Assembly: GCA_947579605.1 (NCBI GenBank)
Contig: OX388312.1
Location: 7,440,001-7,504,000 of the forward strand
Source: Athripsodes cinereus
Taxonomy: Eukaryota > Arthropoda > Insecta > Trichoptera > Leptoceridae
Reading direction: 5' to 3'
DNA length: 64,000 nt
The translations under genes and the position numbers were made by a program. This document shows, piece by piece, positions 11,659 to 22,901 of the stretch. Under the pieces are notes generated by a model that worked only from the letters and a program-made list of their open reading frames with translations, did no database searches and was not told the origin of the DNA. Position 1 is the stretch's first letter, and each line of letters starts with the position of its first letter.

Positions 11659-12067
11659 ATGTATTTGGTTAAAATGCATACCGTATTTCAACGAAATCTA
11701 ATATTTTACATACTTTTATTTTTATAAGAAATAGTAACATCATGCTGTGGTTAAACGTGTCCCTGACTCCAATTACTTGTGTATTTTGCATAAATTTACA
11801 ATAAACAACTCCGTATGTGTCTTGTTTGTGCCATAAATTATTAGACATTTAGATTCATCTATTTTTTCTGTTGTCTTTTTACTAATATCATCAACTGTTA
11901 CATAGCCTTCACAACAACCACAAACGACCAAATTCAATGAGAAGATTGCTTCAATGCCATAATACGGATGGCGTTATGCAACATTGTATCAAGTTACACC
12001 GACTTCAAACAAAGATTACCAAGTCATACGTCATGTTAAATCGTAAATTTTCATAAATAAAACTTTT

Positions 12068-12190
12068 GATGTGTTCAATCCAGCTATGAGCCCATCATGA
12101 ATGTAATATATTTTGTTATCATGGACTGCATTTGCTTATACGCACTTGGTTCGCTGGCTTCCCCACTTGTGGGAAATACCGTGACAATAT
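12068..12190 (-). repeat. Family A repeat, tail half
   Basis: CAGCTATGAGCCCATCATGA, then GGTTCGCTGGCTTCCCCACT and TGTGGGAAATACCGTGA match the tail half of family A on the minus strand. Confidence 0.7.
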
Positions 12191-12547
12191 TATGAATAAA
12201 TAATAATTTCCAGAGTCAAATGACACCTCATTAACCTACACACGTTGTGTATATTGCCACTTATATATAATAAGGCAAACTTGTATATATGTATCTATGA
12301 TGATTTCACGTATCTTTAACAACTACGCAAGAGGACCAGTTGCTCAGTTCGATACGAAATAACAGCCCTCTCTTCATTACAGTTAAAATATAAATGGTTA
12401 TGTTTGTTAACATTGATGTAGATAATGCTTTGAAATTCTCGAGAATTATGTCCACGTATCAATCTTACGTTCCATTATAATTAAATGTCCACAGAATAGA
12501 TTCATTCTTCAAACACCGATTCGTGCTTCTATAAAAAAACGCGCTTT

Positions 12548-12858
12548 CAGTTATATAAACTGTGGAAGATATTTGTCACAATTTTCGCACTTCTTTTTCA
12601 CTGGTTTGATTTGAATAACCAAAATAAAAAAAGCAATTAATCTGTTAAACTTATTAGAAGTAAGTGTCTAGGTTATACACAAACAATTAACATAAGTTAA
12701 ACAGTTATATAAACTGTGGAAGATATTTGTCACAATTTTCGCAATTCTTTTTCACTGGTTTGATTTGAATAACCAAAATAAAAAAAGGCAATTAGTTTGT
12801 TAAACTTATTAGAAGTAAGTGCCTAGGTTATACACAAACAATTAACAGAAGTAAGACA
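12548..12858. repeat. 154-bp tandem duplication
   Basis: Two head-to-tail copies, 12548-12701 and 12702-12858, both begin CAGTTATATAAACTGTGGAA and end ACACAAACAATTAACA. They differ at only a handful of sites (for example CGCACTTC versus CGCAATTC). CAGTTATATAAACTG at the start of each unit is itself a near palindrome. No coding potential. Confidence 0.9.
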
Positions 12859-12892
12859 GTTTAGTTATCCTCAACACCTAGAATACAATCTA

Positions 12893-12925
12893 AACACCTC
12901 CACCTCTGGAGAGTGTGGAGGTGTT
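12893..12925. repeat. Short GC-rich hairpin
   Basis: AACACCTCCAC (12893-12903) and GTGGAGGTGTT (12915-12925) are perfect 11-bp inverted arms around an 11-nt loop. It sits between the 154-bp duplication and a family G fragment. Function unknown. Confidence 0.7.
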
Positions 12926-12964
12926 CAAGACGAGGTTAAAAACCCTATTGTTCGGGAGGTGTTA

Positions 12965-13015
12965 TGATTCTTAAATGGGCCCTTGCGGTGGTTTTTCCAC
13001 AAAACGGCGCATCAT
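12965..13015 (+). repeat. Family G fragment, copy 2
   Basis: GATTCTTAAATGGGCCCTTG, CGGTGGTTTTTCCAC and GGCGCATC align with 284-340. A more diverged relative (ATTCTTAAGTGCCCTTTAGC) is at about 13488. Confidence 0.5.
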
Positions 13016-13689
13016 AAATAAGTTGTCTAGTTATTATTATTAATAATCATATTCATTGAGAATCCAACATATGAAAACGTTTTATCCAATCAGCACACTT
13101 CTTTTACGTGCAGAATTTGTATTTTCGAATATTTTTTTATGAACTGTATTATTTTACTAGATAATATTTTTCACGTGCCCCTCGTATTGCAGTAGTGAAC
13201 AGTTCTTCTGATATTTATCTGAGCTCATTTGAATTCATGTCGCTCCTACTATGACATTTTTTCCATCTCGTGCCGAAAATGTTGATTGCTTCCGTGACAT
13301 TTTGGCGTGATTACGTTGCTGTGTAATGTTGTTTGTATATCTTGTTATTGTTGTCAGGATTATTAAATCATTCAATAAAGAATTTAAATATAATATATCT
13401 ATGTACGTATGCGTATGATAAAAATAATAATAAACAATCTTTATTCATCAACATTTTCCTTTATCTACGCTGCACAGAGAATAATATTCTTAAGTGCCCT
13501 TTAGCGTTGTTTCGGAACATAAGAGGAAAATAAGCTACGCCATTTAGAGCGATTTTGTATCGATAAACACTTCTATCCTGGACAATCCAAATGCTCAAAT
13601 ATATTTGTCTTTTGAAAGAAATGTGAAGGAGATATTTTCTGTAAATTAATACATGCCTATGTTTATATAAAAATATGACATATTATAAC
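13016..13689. other. AT-rich spacer
   Basis: Apart from the weak family G relative near 13488-13530, I see nothing assignable. Confidence 0.45.
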
Positions 13690-13775
13690 ACGCATAGACA
13701 ATTCACACATTTGAGCTAGTCCCAAACTCTGACACGAATCTTATTTTATGGGTACTAACGCGATATAATATGAAT
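13690..13775 (-). mobile_element. SINE family B, tail fragment
   Basis: ATAGACAATTCACACATTTG, GAGCTAGTCCCAAACT and TATGGGTACTAACGCGAT are the minus-strand tail of family B (TCGCGTTAGTACCCATAA in the plus copies). The tRNA-like head is missing. Confidence 0.7.
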
Positions 13776-14600
13776 AGGGTATTTATTTATTTAAACAAAG
13801 CTTTTGACATGACAAAAAGTACAATAAACATAACAAAATAAAGAGAAAAACATAGTACAAAAATTTATCTCATATAGGTAGCCGAATTTTTTTTACCTAA
13901 ATTACAAAAACTACTAGCAACATGTAAAATAATCCACAGATATAATCACTCACAAGCATGCTTTTGGGTAATTTTATTAAGGTGATACGATGTAAATATT
14001 TTGTATGAATCCGGGCAACATAAGTTGCAGGTAGTAAAAATCAAAACAGTGTACATCATCGTGCGCGGATCACATCTCAAATGTTGCTGAACAAAAAATA
14101 ATTTTATGCAAACAAGACAACACATGTTTCACTAACTAGTGTTGTTTTTATAAATGCCTGGTACTTAATAACACATAATAATAATGTTTCTAGATTCGTA
14201 TTTAGATTGTATATCTAATAATAATTATTATTACATACATGGCAACTTAAGGACGACGACGCTTAAATAATAATAATTATAATTCTAATTATTAATCTAA
14301 TGAATCTACCGTTTGACATGTTAAATTGGAAGTGACTATTTGATTGCGTCTCATGATATTAGCTGACAGTAGTGGACGTTCACGTAGGTACGTTTACAAT
14401 CTATATACAAGTTATCATTAATTCACCGGGTCTAAACAAATAGAACTATTGTAAATTATTTTTTTCTAGTGCCTTTTCCTTCTGGTACCTTGTCAGTTAT
14501 CCCTAATATCAATGATTGTTTAGGTTTTTACCTTTTTGCCATTAAAAAAACTATCCAATCGAGACTGTTTCCAAGACTTTACTTTTTGACAATACCTAAG
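13776..14600. other. AT-rich stretch with a possible retroelement tail
   Basis: TATTTATTTATTTAAACAAA at about 13782 could be the A-rich tail of a minus-strand retroposon. The rest shows only TAATAATTATTA-type low-complexity sequence. Confidence 0.35.
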
Positions 14601-15462
14601 CACAGAAATTGTATGAAATCGTAGAAAAAGTTGATTTCAATAGTGGAAAAATATTGAGTTGTAACATATATAAAACTTTCAAAAATTTCAAGTCATGTGA
14701 TAAGCATGACACAGAGGAATTGGGAATGTTACCTAGGTTTAAAGAGTACTCTTAACCAAGCCTAAGTCGATTCATAAGCGTCGAAACTCTGTGTTGTGCA
14801 CTCCTTAAGGAAGTTCACATATGTATGTGTATCATATACAACATACCTAACTAGCAGTGGCGGGACTAGACTTTTCACATGGGGCATGCTTTGTCAAAAT
14901 ATACTATTTGACTTTTAAACGAGTGGATGTCCTTGAGCATAATAGAATATAAAGATATACAAATTATGTAAGTAGGTACGTGTTTTCTCAAGATACTCAT
15001 TAATTACCATAGATTTCCAATCGAGAAACCAAAAGTGTTCTTGTGGCGTTAAATAAGAACATTAAATTAAATCTTCAACTGTCTAGCAAACCAATCAATA
15101 CTATGAATGTAAGTGCATTTGTTATTATAACATATTATCTTAAAATTTAAATTAATCAATAACTTCGTGTTTCAGAGGTAGGTACTCGACATTCAAAACT
15201 CAAATTAAAATTGATCACAAAATTGAATACGGTTACATGGTCAAAATATATTATTTCGTGGCCGTAGTGGAAAATTCAAAACAAGACTATTGTTAAAAAT
15301 ACAATTTTGAAGATTTATTTTAGGGCATGCGTTGCATTTTTGCATGTATGGAAGGCACGCCACTGCTAACTAGTTAATACCTATTCAAATAGGTTGACTA
15401 TGGATGAGTGTGATCAATTGGAATGATTAATCTGGAGTAGTTCAAAATATGTTTGACATCTA
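14601..15462 (+). repeat. Family H repeat, interrupted by a hAT-like element
   Basis: Segments 14601-14854 and 15366-15462 together match the minus-strand copy at 54900-55215. Shared blocks include GAGGAATTGGGAATGTTACC, CGATTCATAAGCGTCGAAA, ACACTCATCC (minus strand) and CTATTCAAATAGGTTGACTA. The sister copy lacks the 511-bp insert. Confidence 0.8.
14847..15373. mobile_element. hAT-like non-autonomous element, 511 bp
   Basis: The element spans 14855-15365 and is flanked by the 8-bp duplication CTAACTAG (14847-14854 and 15366-15373). The ends are CAGTGGCGGG and, on the other strand, CAGTGGCGTG. An 8-bp duplication with CAGTGGCG ends is diagnostic of hAT-type MITEs. The interior is AT-rich and has no transposase frame. 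The related repeat at 54900-55215 shows the unoccupied site (minus strand CTACCTAG at 54986-54993), so boundaries are confirmed inside this window. Confidence 0.88.
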
Positions 15463-16379
15463 CACTTCTAGTAAGTAAAAAATCCAGTTCCCGACATCCA
15501 ATTGTGTCAAAAAATTCATAACATAAACCTAATTTTCTCTATTAATTTTTCTATCAACTTTTTCTACAACATGATGTTCTCTTAACGTTACCGTTAGTCA
15601 ATACATTTTTTAAGAGTGTAGTGAAATTTTACTAGGCCCTCTTTATAATATTATTATTTAATAGATTTGTATGTCTTGGCACATGTCATCTATTTCAATG
15701 GCTTAATTCGTCTGTTTTTCCTACTTCATTAATAATAATTTTTTAGCATATACATAGTATGCACTTATAGTGTTATACTTATCAAAGTTATCTTATTCGA
15801 TTAACGGCATGATCCATTCTTTACTTTATTTTTTTTAATTTTTTTTATTGACACCTTGGTATCGTTGTCGGGAAAACGGGGATTTAAGGAAAAATCGATT
15901 TTTATTTTCAATAGTCGAATGGTTTTTATAGATCCCTTTTTCTTTTATCCTCACGAAGTTGTCATTAAGTTATGAATATTATAAGCAACATAATATCAGC
16001 TTCCCATTCTGCAAGTTTGTATCAAATGTTTGATGTTATTATAAACCGTTCCGTACCAGTAACTATATCCAACATGTGATTAGCAGTAACAATTCCACGT
16101 GCGGACTATACAAAGGTAATGGTGTCTAATACAATGCGACGACATGTATCGCTCTAATGATTCCTGTATCAGATTGTATTATAATAAAGTAAATCTGTAA
16201 CTAACTGGCAACAATGATCATGTTGTTTATTGTAGATAGATAGATAAATAACTAATATAATTAAAACTTTTTCTACATCACTGATGATGGGTATATTGAA
16301 GCAAGGATATTTGTCAAATTATCTGAGGAGTCAGTGACGATAATATCAGAATTATTTAATTAAAATTTTAGCAATGAAG
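15463..16379. other. No recognisable feature
   Basis: AT-rich, with T-rich runs near 15825-15850. Confidence 0.5.
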
Positions 16380-16505
16380 GACAAGAGAATTTATTTCAAT
16401 TTATTTATTATACAGTAGAGTCAATAACTAATTTATGATATGAATCATTACAATTATATGCAGTGGTGAGGTTATAACTATAAAGTGATTTTTTTCACCT
16501 TCTCA
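16380..16505 (-). repeat. Family D retroposon, diverged copy
   Basis: Minus strand: GTGAAAAAAATCACTTTATA, CCTCACCACTGCATAT and a weak AATAAATAAATTG tail. Resembles the 27418 copy. Confidence 0.5.
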
Positions 16506-16634
16506 AAATCATCGTTGTCAGAACAACCTGTGTAATAATGTTTATCCATTTCATATTGTGTATCCACCAGTTACCCCACTATGTAGATTGATTAATATTT
16601 GTTTTAGTCATTCAGTTTGAAGAAACAAAATATA

Positions 16635-16780
16635 ATTAAATAAAAATTATAATAATTAACTTATTGCACAATATAATAACATAAGCGATTATGTACAGAG
16701 TTATTAAAAAATGTGATACAAATAAATTATATTGTGCAAAGGGCGAATTTATCGAAGAAGCAATATCTACTTACTTACCC
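16635..16780 (-). repeat. Family D retroposon, diverged copy
   Basis: Minus strand: GTAAGTAGATATTGCTTCTT, CGATAAATTCGCCCTTTGCA and an A-rich end. Matches family D at the GATAAA.TCGCCC block. Confidence 0.5.
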
Positions 16781-17587
16781 ATCAATATAATTTATGATGT
16801 ATAATTTAGTTGTGACAAACTGGTCTTTTTAATAATGCCTGATTTTTATTCGAATTTTTATTTGTTTGTAATCTTGGAAAATTAACGTTAGAACCTGCGT
16901 ATAAAACTTAGAACAAAACTCATAAAAATCCTGAGTATCACCATACATAATATAGAATACAACATTCGACGCCCAATTCGGATGCAGAACAAATACAAAT
17001 ATAATATTTTGACGTTTCTAATATTGCCATCGACAGACAATGACAATATTGGCAGAAGTAAAAAACGACGTTAATAATATCTATATCATTAGAATATTAC
17101 CTTTTTAAGATGTCGTGAATTATTGTTGCGTTACCGATACTTGATTTTGACATCCACTTGGTATTACAAAAAAATATTATTATTCTGTATGTTAGCGCTC
17201 AGTTGTTTTCTGTCTATGTCCTATTGTTTCACCTCTAATGACATTGTTATTGAACTGATATGGATATTACATATTAATTTATAGTTGGTAGTCGCAGACA
17301 TTCATGAGTCATTATTTGATGCATAATAATAGCATAATAATATTATTATAATTCACTCGAAGTCGGGTGCTTTGCCTTAAAGCAAGAAAAAAAAAAAAAA
17401 ATATTATTATCATAGTCATTACAATACATTATTACTTATCATTTTATAGAGTACTTGAGACCAGCCCACATGGTTTTGTGTTATTAATGATGTTTATACT
17501 AATTTAATCTAGTAGAGTTTATTCAGTGCTGTCCGTATTCACGAACCAATATTTTTTCTGTGAATTTCGCATAATATCTGAGAGTTT
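16781..17587. other. No recognisable feature
   Basis: AT-rich; a 15-A run near 17388-17402 and TATTATTA tracts only. Confidence 0.5.
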
Positions 17588-17757
17588 GTCGGTAGGTAGC
17601 CTGGAGGTGAAGTCTCAGCCACATGTACAAGAGGTGCGAGGTTTGATCCCAGGTGCCGCCAAACTTGTCTTTCACGACACAAGCTTTATGGAAAGATGTA
17701 TAAGGATATATTTGGACTTAACAAAAACTCAGATGCATCTTAAAAAAAAAAAATTAG
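17588..17757 (+). mobile_element. tRNA-derived SINE family C, copy 1
   Basis: Has an A-box-like GGTAGCCTGGAGGTGAAG and a diverged B box (AGGTTTGATCCCAGG). The shared body follows: GCCGCCAAACTTGTCTTTCA, CGACACAAGCTTT, GTATAAGGATATATTTGG. It ends in a 12-A tail near 17741-17752. The poly-A end and tRNA-like head define a SINE. The open frame across it is incidental. Confidence 0.8.
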
Positions 17758-19242
17758 ATGGTGAGGGGGAGGGGGGTCAATAAGCCTCTTCCGTTAAGAG
17801 CAATTCTGCGCCAATCGAGTCATATATTATAACATTCTTAAAATATCGCCCTGATGTTGTTATTCAAATAGCAGTGTACTATGAAGTATGGTCATCTATG
17901 TTGTTGGAAATTTTGTGGAAAATTTGTATACGGAAAAAACAGTATATTTTACAAAATATCTTTATTTAGATATACTCGTATTTCTACTACCTTGTTTGAT
18001 ATTCGTTATTAATACCTACTTTAAAATCATGTATCCACGTTTTTTATTAAATCCACGAAACAAACATAAATAATTACTAACACTGCATACTAAGATTACT
18101 CAGCCTTTGCCAAATTCAGTTTTTGTATACATCTAACCTTTCGTATCGCCTTGATAAAAATCGATATTTGGACACAAGATTATTGTACATAGGTATATTT
18201 TTATTATTTAGACAGCCTATACAACGTCACACACTATCAGTTTGCGTGTTGTTTTGAAACTAACAGATGGTGAATTTGCATTTTACTTCTTAATGTTTAC
18301 TTTGATAAATAGATAGATTGGTATATTATAAACATTAGATGTTTATTGTGTTATTTCGTTTCGATAATATGCGATAATTGTTTGCCAAATCGTTTCGTGT
18401 TTTTTAACGTTATATATTATTTATAGTTATTTTCATTCCTGCACGCGACAATCTTTATTTAATTTTTATATCCCAAATATATTTTTTATTTAGGCAAATC
18501 AGTATTTCCTATCATAAGTTTTGTTTACTGTCAGTGTGTTCCTCAATTATTTATGCCCAATATTATTTTGTGGATGGATTTTATGAAACATTTAAGTTAT
18601 TTGCTGAGCACAATGGATGTTTCATAAAAAATACACAAACATCTTTAACTACTGGTTTATGAACAGCCTCTGTGACAGTTCTTTTTTACTCTAAACTTTA
18701 TATTTTATATTAGTTTAAGTTTATTGAGTATGCGATTAATGCGAATATTAATGACAAGTTATCAATATTTTATTTTTGTTTTGTAAACAGAAACATTTGT
18801 TTTTTTTTAACAGAACAGTAAAGGAGATACCGTGTTAGTATAAATAGAAAGATAAAAACATGAAATGTTTTGTGTAATTTCTCCATTATTTCCAAACATC
18901 CAAATGTCATTTGTTGCAGTAGCTATATTAATTAGTATTTGTTTGGGTGAAAATGCTCTGCACAATAAGCCTACGTTTTGGCGCATCTGCGTGTAAAACA
19001 CGAATACCAACATTATTAATTGTTAATAAAGGTCTTTTTATTTGTGTAATGATTCATCTCCAATACAATAATTGTGCATCTATAAACAAGATTAATCTTA
19101 TACCACAAATATTAACAACATCGTAAAGATTGATAATTTATTTATTTATCATTTATTAAATAACATCAACATTGCTGATAAAATTCGCCTACGTTTATAT
19201 GATAATATTCACTCATGCTCGAAAACTTTATACAAGTCACAT
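17758..19242. other. No recognisable feature
   Basis: AT-rich, no family matches found. The short open segments are dominated by Ile, Tyr, Phe and Leu and look like composition noise. Confidence 0.5.
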
Positions 19243-19456
19243 ATATATACCTACTACAAGTGGCGTAGTTAGTAGCTGCGTATAGTTAACATGGAAGCTT
19301 TCTTCTACGTGCCAACAAGAAATCAAGACATTTAGGATAGGTGGAAAACCTCATCGCCAAATTCAAGATGTAAAATGTCTACTTTTCGAATACTATTTTT
19401 TACTGGACACCCGAAAACATTTGGAAAAAAAGGTTAGGATCAACTCTTTGACGAGT
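19243..19456 (+). repeat. Family A repeat, nearly full
   Basis: CTACAAGTGGCGTAGTTAGT, GTGCCAACAAGAAATCAAGA, CATTTAGGATAGGTGG, CTCATCGCCAAATTCAAGAT and ACTGGACACCCGAAAACATT follow the consensus order. Confidence 0.8.
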
Positions 19457-19674
19457 ATTATTATTTGGATGATTTGTTAAGCGCTGTTTTGTGAAAAAAA
19501 AAACACCTAAAGGGCGCTCTTTGCTAACTAAGGCTGTGGTTATGGCTATGGTTGTGTAGTTATATATTATTCGATGTGATTTCTTGAATAGAAAAATCTT
19601 CAGTTGTACTTCATGGAATAAGTGATAAGATATAAAAAGGTGTTTAGGTAGTAGAATTCCATAGCGAAATAAAT

Positions 19675-19791
19675 AAAACAAATGTTTTATTCTACTATGT
19701 AATTTATTTAACGAGACAATGTCTTAACAAGACGAAAGACGTCTCTCTCGTTAAATAAATCAAAACATAGTGGAATAAAACATTTGTTTTG
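19675..19791. mobile_element. Hairpin MITE-like inverted repeat
   Basis: The left arm begins AAAACAAATGTTTTATTCTA and runs to ...TTTAACGAGA at about 19715. The right arm runs from TCTCGTTAAATAAATC at about 19745 to ATAAAACATTTGTTTT at 19790. The roughly 42-bp arms are nearly complementary with a 30-nt centre. No TSD is obvious and no coding sequence is present. Confidence 0.7.
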
Positions 19792-19856
19792 TTTAATCGT
19801 AGTTTCGTAAATACCAAATACTAAAATTTTATTGATACATGCATAATATTATTCGT

Positions 19857-20065
19857 AATGATAATATTATGGGCTGACTTCTTGTAGGACTACGAGTAAA
19901 CCGAATGATGTTACCTACATACATGTCAAGTATTTATGGATATTATTATATACTATTGTATTTTGTATGATGATATTATGGGCCGACTAGGACTCAAGCG
20001 AATGATGTTACATGTCTTCCTACTAAGTATTTACGTATACATATTATATAGTTGTGTTTTGTATT
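19857..20065. repeat. Diverged tandem repeat, period about 112 bp
   Basis: GATAATATTATGGGCTGACT and GATGATATTATGGGCCGACT open two adjacent units. Both continue with CGAATGATGTTAC, AAGTATTTA and TTGT.TTTTGTAT. Clearly related but diverged, so an old duplication. Confidence 0.65.
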
Positions 20066-20804
20066 ATAAAGAAGTAGGTATATAGGTGCCTATGTTGTAT
20101 ATCTCGTAAACATCATCCCACGTATATAATCATTGTATAGCACAGCACAAGCGTCGTCGTATATAATATACCTACTATAAAAAAAATAATACAATACATA
20201 CAACATAACATCTCAGCCATTAATTATTAGGTATTACGAATGTCTCTGGTACATTCGTACCTACCTACCTACTAACAATAATAATAAGTAATATTATCAA
20301 TAGTTTATTATACATATTGTATGCATTATACATTATGTTATACACTCGTTACCTGTGCATAAATTATTTCGTACATTTGAGGACATCGCAGTCAATGTGT
20401 TTTTTCGTGTACATATGTTATCGATACAAATGCGATATTTTTTATATTCTCGATTCATTAAGAATTGGTTCTTATTAATATACCTGATACATTGTATCTG
20501 TATTCTGCTTGGAGTTGTATAGTCTAACTCTTCCAGTTTTATTCAGCTCTCATTTATTTATTCATTATTGGATAGGTAACGTTAATGTCGAGACGTTTAA
20601 TTGGGGGATTGGCCTCACCTGTTCAATGTGTTTTATTTCTTATTTTATGAATGTTTTGTCAATTCTCCGAGTTTGTCTCTGTGAACTCTGTGTCTCTGTC
20701 ATAACACTGAAGTGTCATTTACGTACCAAAGCACCTCAAGGACACTATACAATTCTTCTATTCTAGGACATACATCCACGTTATATTATATATAATATAT
20801 TAAG
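20066..20804. other. AT-rich spacer with TACC tracts
   Basis: Contains a CTACCTACCTACTAACAATA run near 20262 of the kind scattered through the window. Nothing else assignable. Confidence 0.45.
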
Positions 20805-21247
20805 TTACAAACCATTGGATTGGTCTGCAACGAGTTTGGTTTTTCTTCTCCATTCGTCTCTATTCTCAGCCAGTCTTTTCAGCTCTACGTATGAGCCACA
20901 GTTCATATCACTCTTCAGTTGGTCCATATACGCGTCTCTTGGTCGACCTCTGCCATTTGTCCCCTCGGTCTTACCCTCCGCTATGGCGATGAGTAGTCCT
21001 GGGTGCCTGATGTTGTGGTTAATCCAGTTAGCTCGTTGTTGGCCGATTCTCTTAAGAAGTTGCCTTTTTTCGCATACCCTGGTAAGTACTTCTTCGTTTT
21101 CGACGTGTTCCGACCAATGGATCTTAAGCATGCGTCTGTAGCACCACATCTCAAAGGCCGCCAACCGTCCGCTTTCACTCTTGTTGATGGTCCACGTCTC
21201 ACAACCATAGAGCAGAATGCTCCATACAAAGGCTTTAACAAAAAAAT
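20805..21247 (-). pseudogene. Non-LTR retrotransposon (LINE) ORF2 C-terminal fragment
   Basis: The minus strand encodes the region after the reverse transcriptase fingers/palm. It starts in one frame with VKAFVWSILLYGCETW and continues through LAAFEMWCYRRMLKIHWSEH, NEEVLTRV and RGRPRDAYMDQLKSD to DEWRRKTKLVADQSNGL and a stop at 20805. This YGCETW...FEMWCYRRMLKI motif set is typical of the C-terminal part of insect RTE/Jockey-like ORF2 proteins. The endonuclease and most of the RT are absent (5' truncation or deletion at about 21247). The intact remaining frame of about 145 codons suggests a fairly recent insertion. Confidence 0.85.
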
Positions 21248-21334
21248 AATAATATATTAAATGAAAAAAAAAATACTAAAGATAGCCACGTCAAGAATGT
21301 GAAACATAATACGACTTTTAATAATATTTAATTT

Positions 21335-21540
21335 AATAAAAAGTTTTTAGATTCGTTCTGAACGTCCTTAGATTCGCAGCATGCCTAAGATCCCGAGGCA
21401 ATCTTTTCCAGAGGTTGGATCCCGCTACAGAAACGGCTCTATCCCCGTAATTTGTTAAACTCATTCCCACTTCTATAATATTCCGTGATAATATAATACT
21501 TATGTAGATTGACATTTCTAACTCTCCTAATTCCTTTTTT
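21335..21540 (-). pseudogene. LINE ORF2 extreme C-terminus, second family
   Basis: The minus-strand frame contains NYGDRAVSVAGSNLWKRLP followed by RDLRHAANLRTFRTNLKTF and a stop. The pattern VAG..LW..LP..LR....L..F...LKT is the usual last segment of CR1/Jockey-like ORF2 reverse transcriptases. Only this terminal segment is present. It is a different LINE from the one at 20805-21247. Confidence 0.75.
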
Positions 21541-21649
21541 ATAAATGAATTTAATAAATATTCAATATATAAAAATAAAGGTACAAGTATAAAACCTAAT
21601 AAGAGCAAATGTATATTTTATATTTTAATTTCAATACGAACAGAAATTC

Positions 21650-21700
21650 ATAAGTCGTTCTGCTGGCTATTCCACTCGTGGGATATGCCCTAATGGTATG
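21650..21700 (-). repeat. Family A repeat, terminal fragment
   Basis: GTTCTGCTGGCTATTCCACT and CGTGGGATATGCCCTAATGG match only the last 50 bp of family A on the minus strand. Confidence 0.65.
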
Positions 21701-22431
21701 TATATAAGATAAAGATAGAAATACATGATTGGCATCATATTTAAGGTTTGCACTTCTCGAATCAATAGTCTAATACTAAAGTAAGTGTAAACATACTACA
21801 ACATGTTACAGTATTACATATTGATTTATTATACTTACACTAAATACGTATATAACACGCACATTTTTATAACGTAGAATAATTCCTATCATCACTTATA
21901 CTTACACAGTATTACTATATAGCTCAGATGTATCAATATTACTCATTAACTAACTATAATAATTATGTATAGACTCAGACTGCCTGCTGTATAAGGTGTG
22001 TAGATATATGTACGTAGTCGTATATTATTGGGTGTATCTCCTGTTTTATATCTCGCTTGAATTAAATTATATATATATCTACGCATATGATAATATTATA
22101 TTTATGCATTGTACATAAATTTGCCATGCCCCAGTGACTGGACAGGTATGGGCTAGTACCTACTTACACCATGCTACCAATATTGCTTCTTTTATTAACT
22201 TACATATTATAAACAGTCAGTACTACATACGTTGGTATATTTGTAATGTATATATCTGCTTACTGTTTGTACATTACTACTAATAACTTGTGGTGCAAAT
22301 ATTGTATCTATCTCTGTGCGTAATATGTATGTTCGCAGTAAGAATGCTTCGTTGACCCTATTTCATGTTTCAAAAAAGTTACAAAATCGGTACTATTATT
22401 TTACTTTCTACATTTTCACATTTACAACAAA
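21701..22431. other. No recognisable feature
   Basis: AT-rich sequence with many TACTTACA-like strings, nothing assignable. Confidence 0.5.
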
Positions 22432-22510
22432 ATAGCATATACCTAAGTGGTGTAGCCAGCAGACTAAATCTACGTAATAAACATGCTAGTTATGCTCTCC
22501 GTGTTTATAC
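22432..22510 (+). repeat. Family A repeat, partial
   Basis: CCTAAGTGGTGTAGCCAGCA, GTAATAAACATGCTAGTTAT and GCTCTCCGTGT match the first third of family A (plus orientation). Confidence 0.65.
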
Positions 22511-22564
22511 GTACAACCATTTTTATTTTTGGATTTTCTGAATTGTATTTCATCGTATTTTTTC

Positions 22565-22622
22565 ATACATACCTACAGAGTATTTAGTTTTAGAGTATTT
22601 CATACGTACCTACAGAGTATTT
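22565..22622. repeat. Short direct repeat
   Basis: CATACATACCTACAGAGTAT and CATACGTACCTACAGAGTAT repeat about 36 bp apart. Confidence 0.7.
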
Positions 22623-22901
22623 TATCGTGTATTCACAAAAATATTATAAAAAATATAAGGTAAATCTAAACAAGTACCTAGTAAGATGTACCAAATCCTT
22701 ATAATGTCGAGGTCATCAATATGAAATAATATAATAAGTATATATGATTTATTAATACAAAAACAACAATAAATCGAGACAGAATTTATTGTCAGTAGAT
22801 TATTCATTAAATAGGGCCATAGGGAGATGATTAAATTCTAATAAAAAAATACGAATCAATCCAAGGTCTTCTTATACGCATTTAAAAAAAAAAATATAAT
22901 A

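Noticed and set aside
20815..21260. Plus-strand frames of 85-108 codons
   Set aside because: Antisense shadows of the LINE C-terminal remnant on the minus strand.
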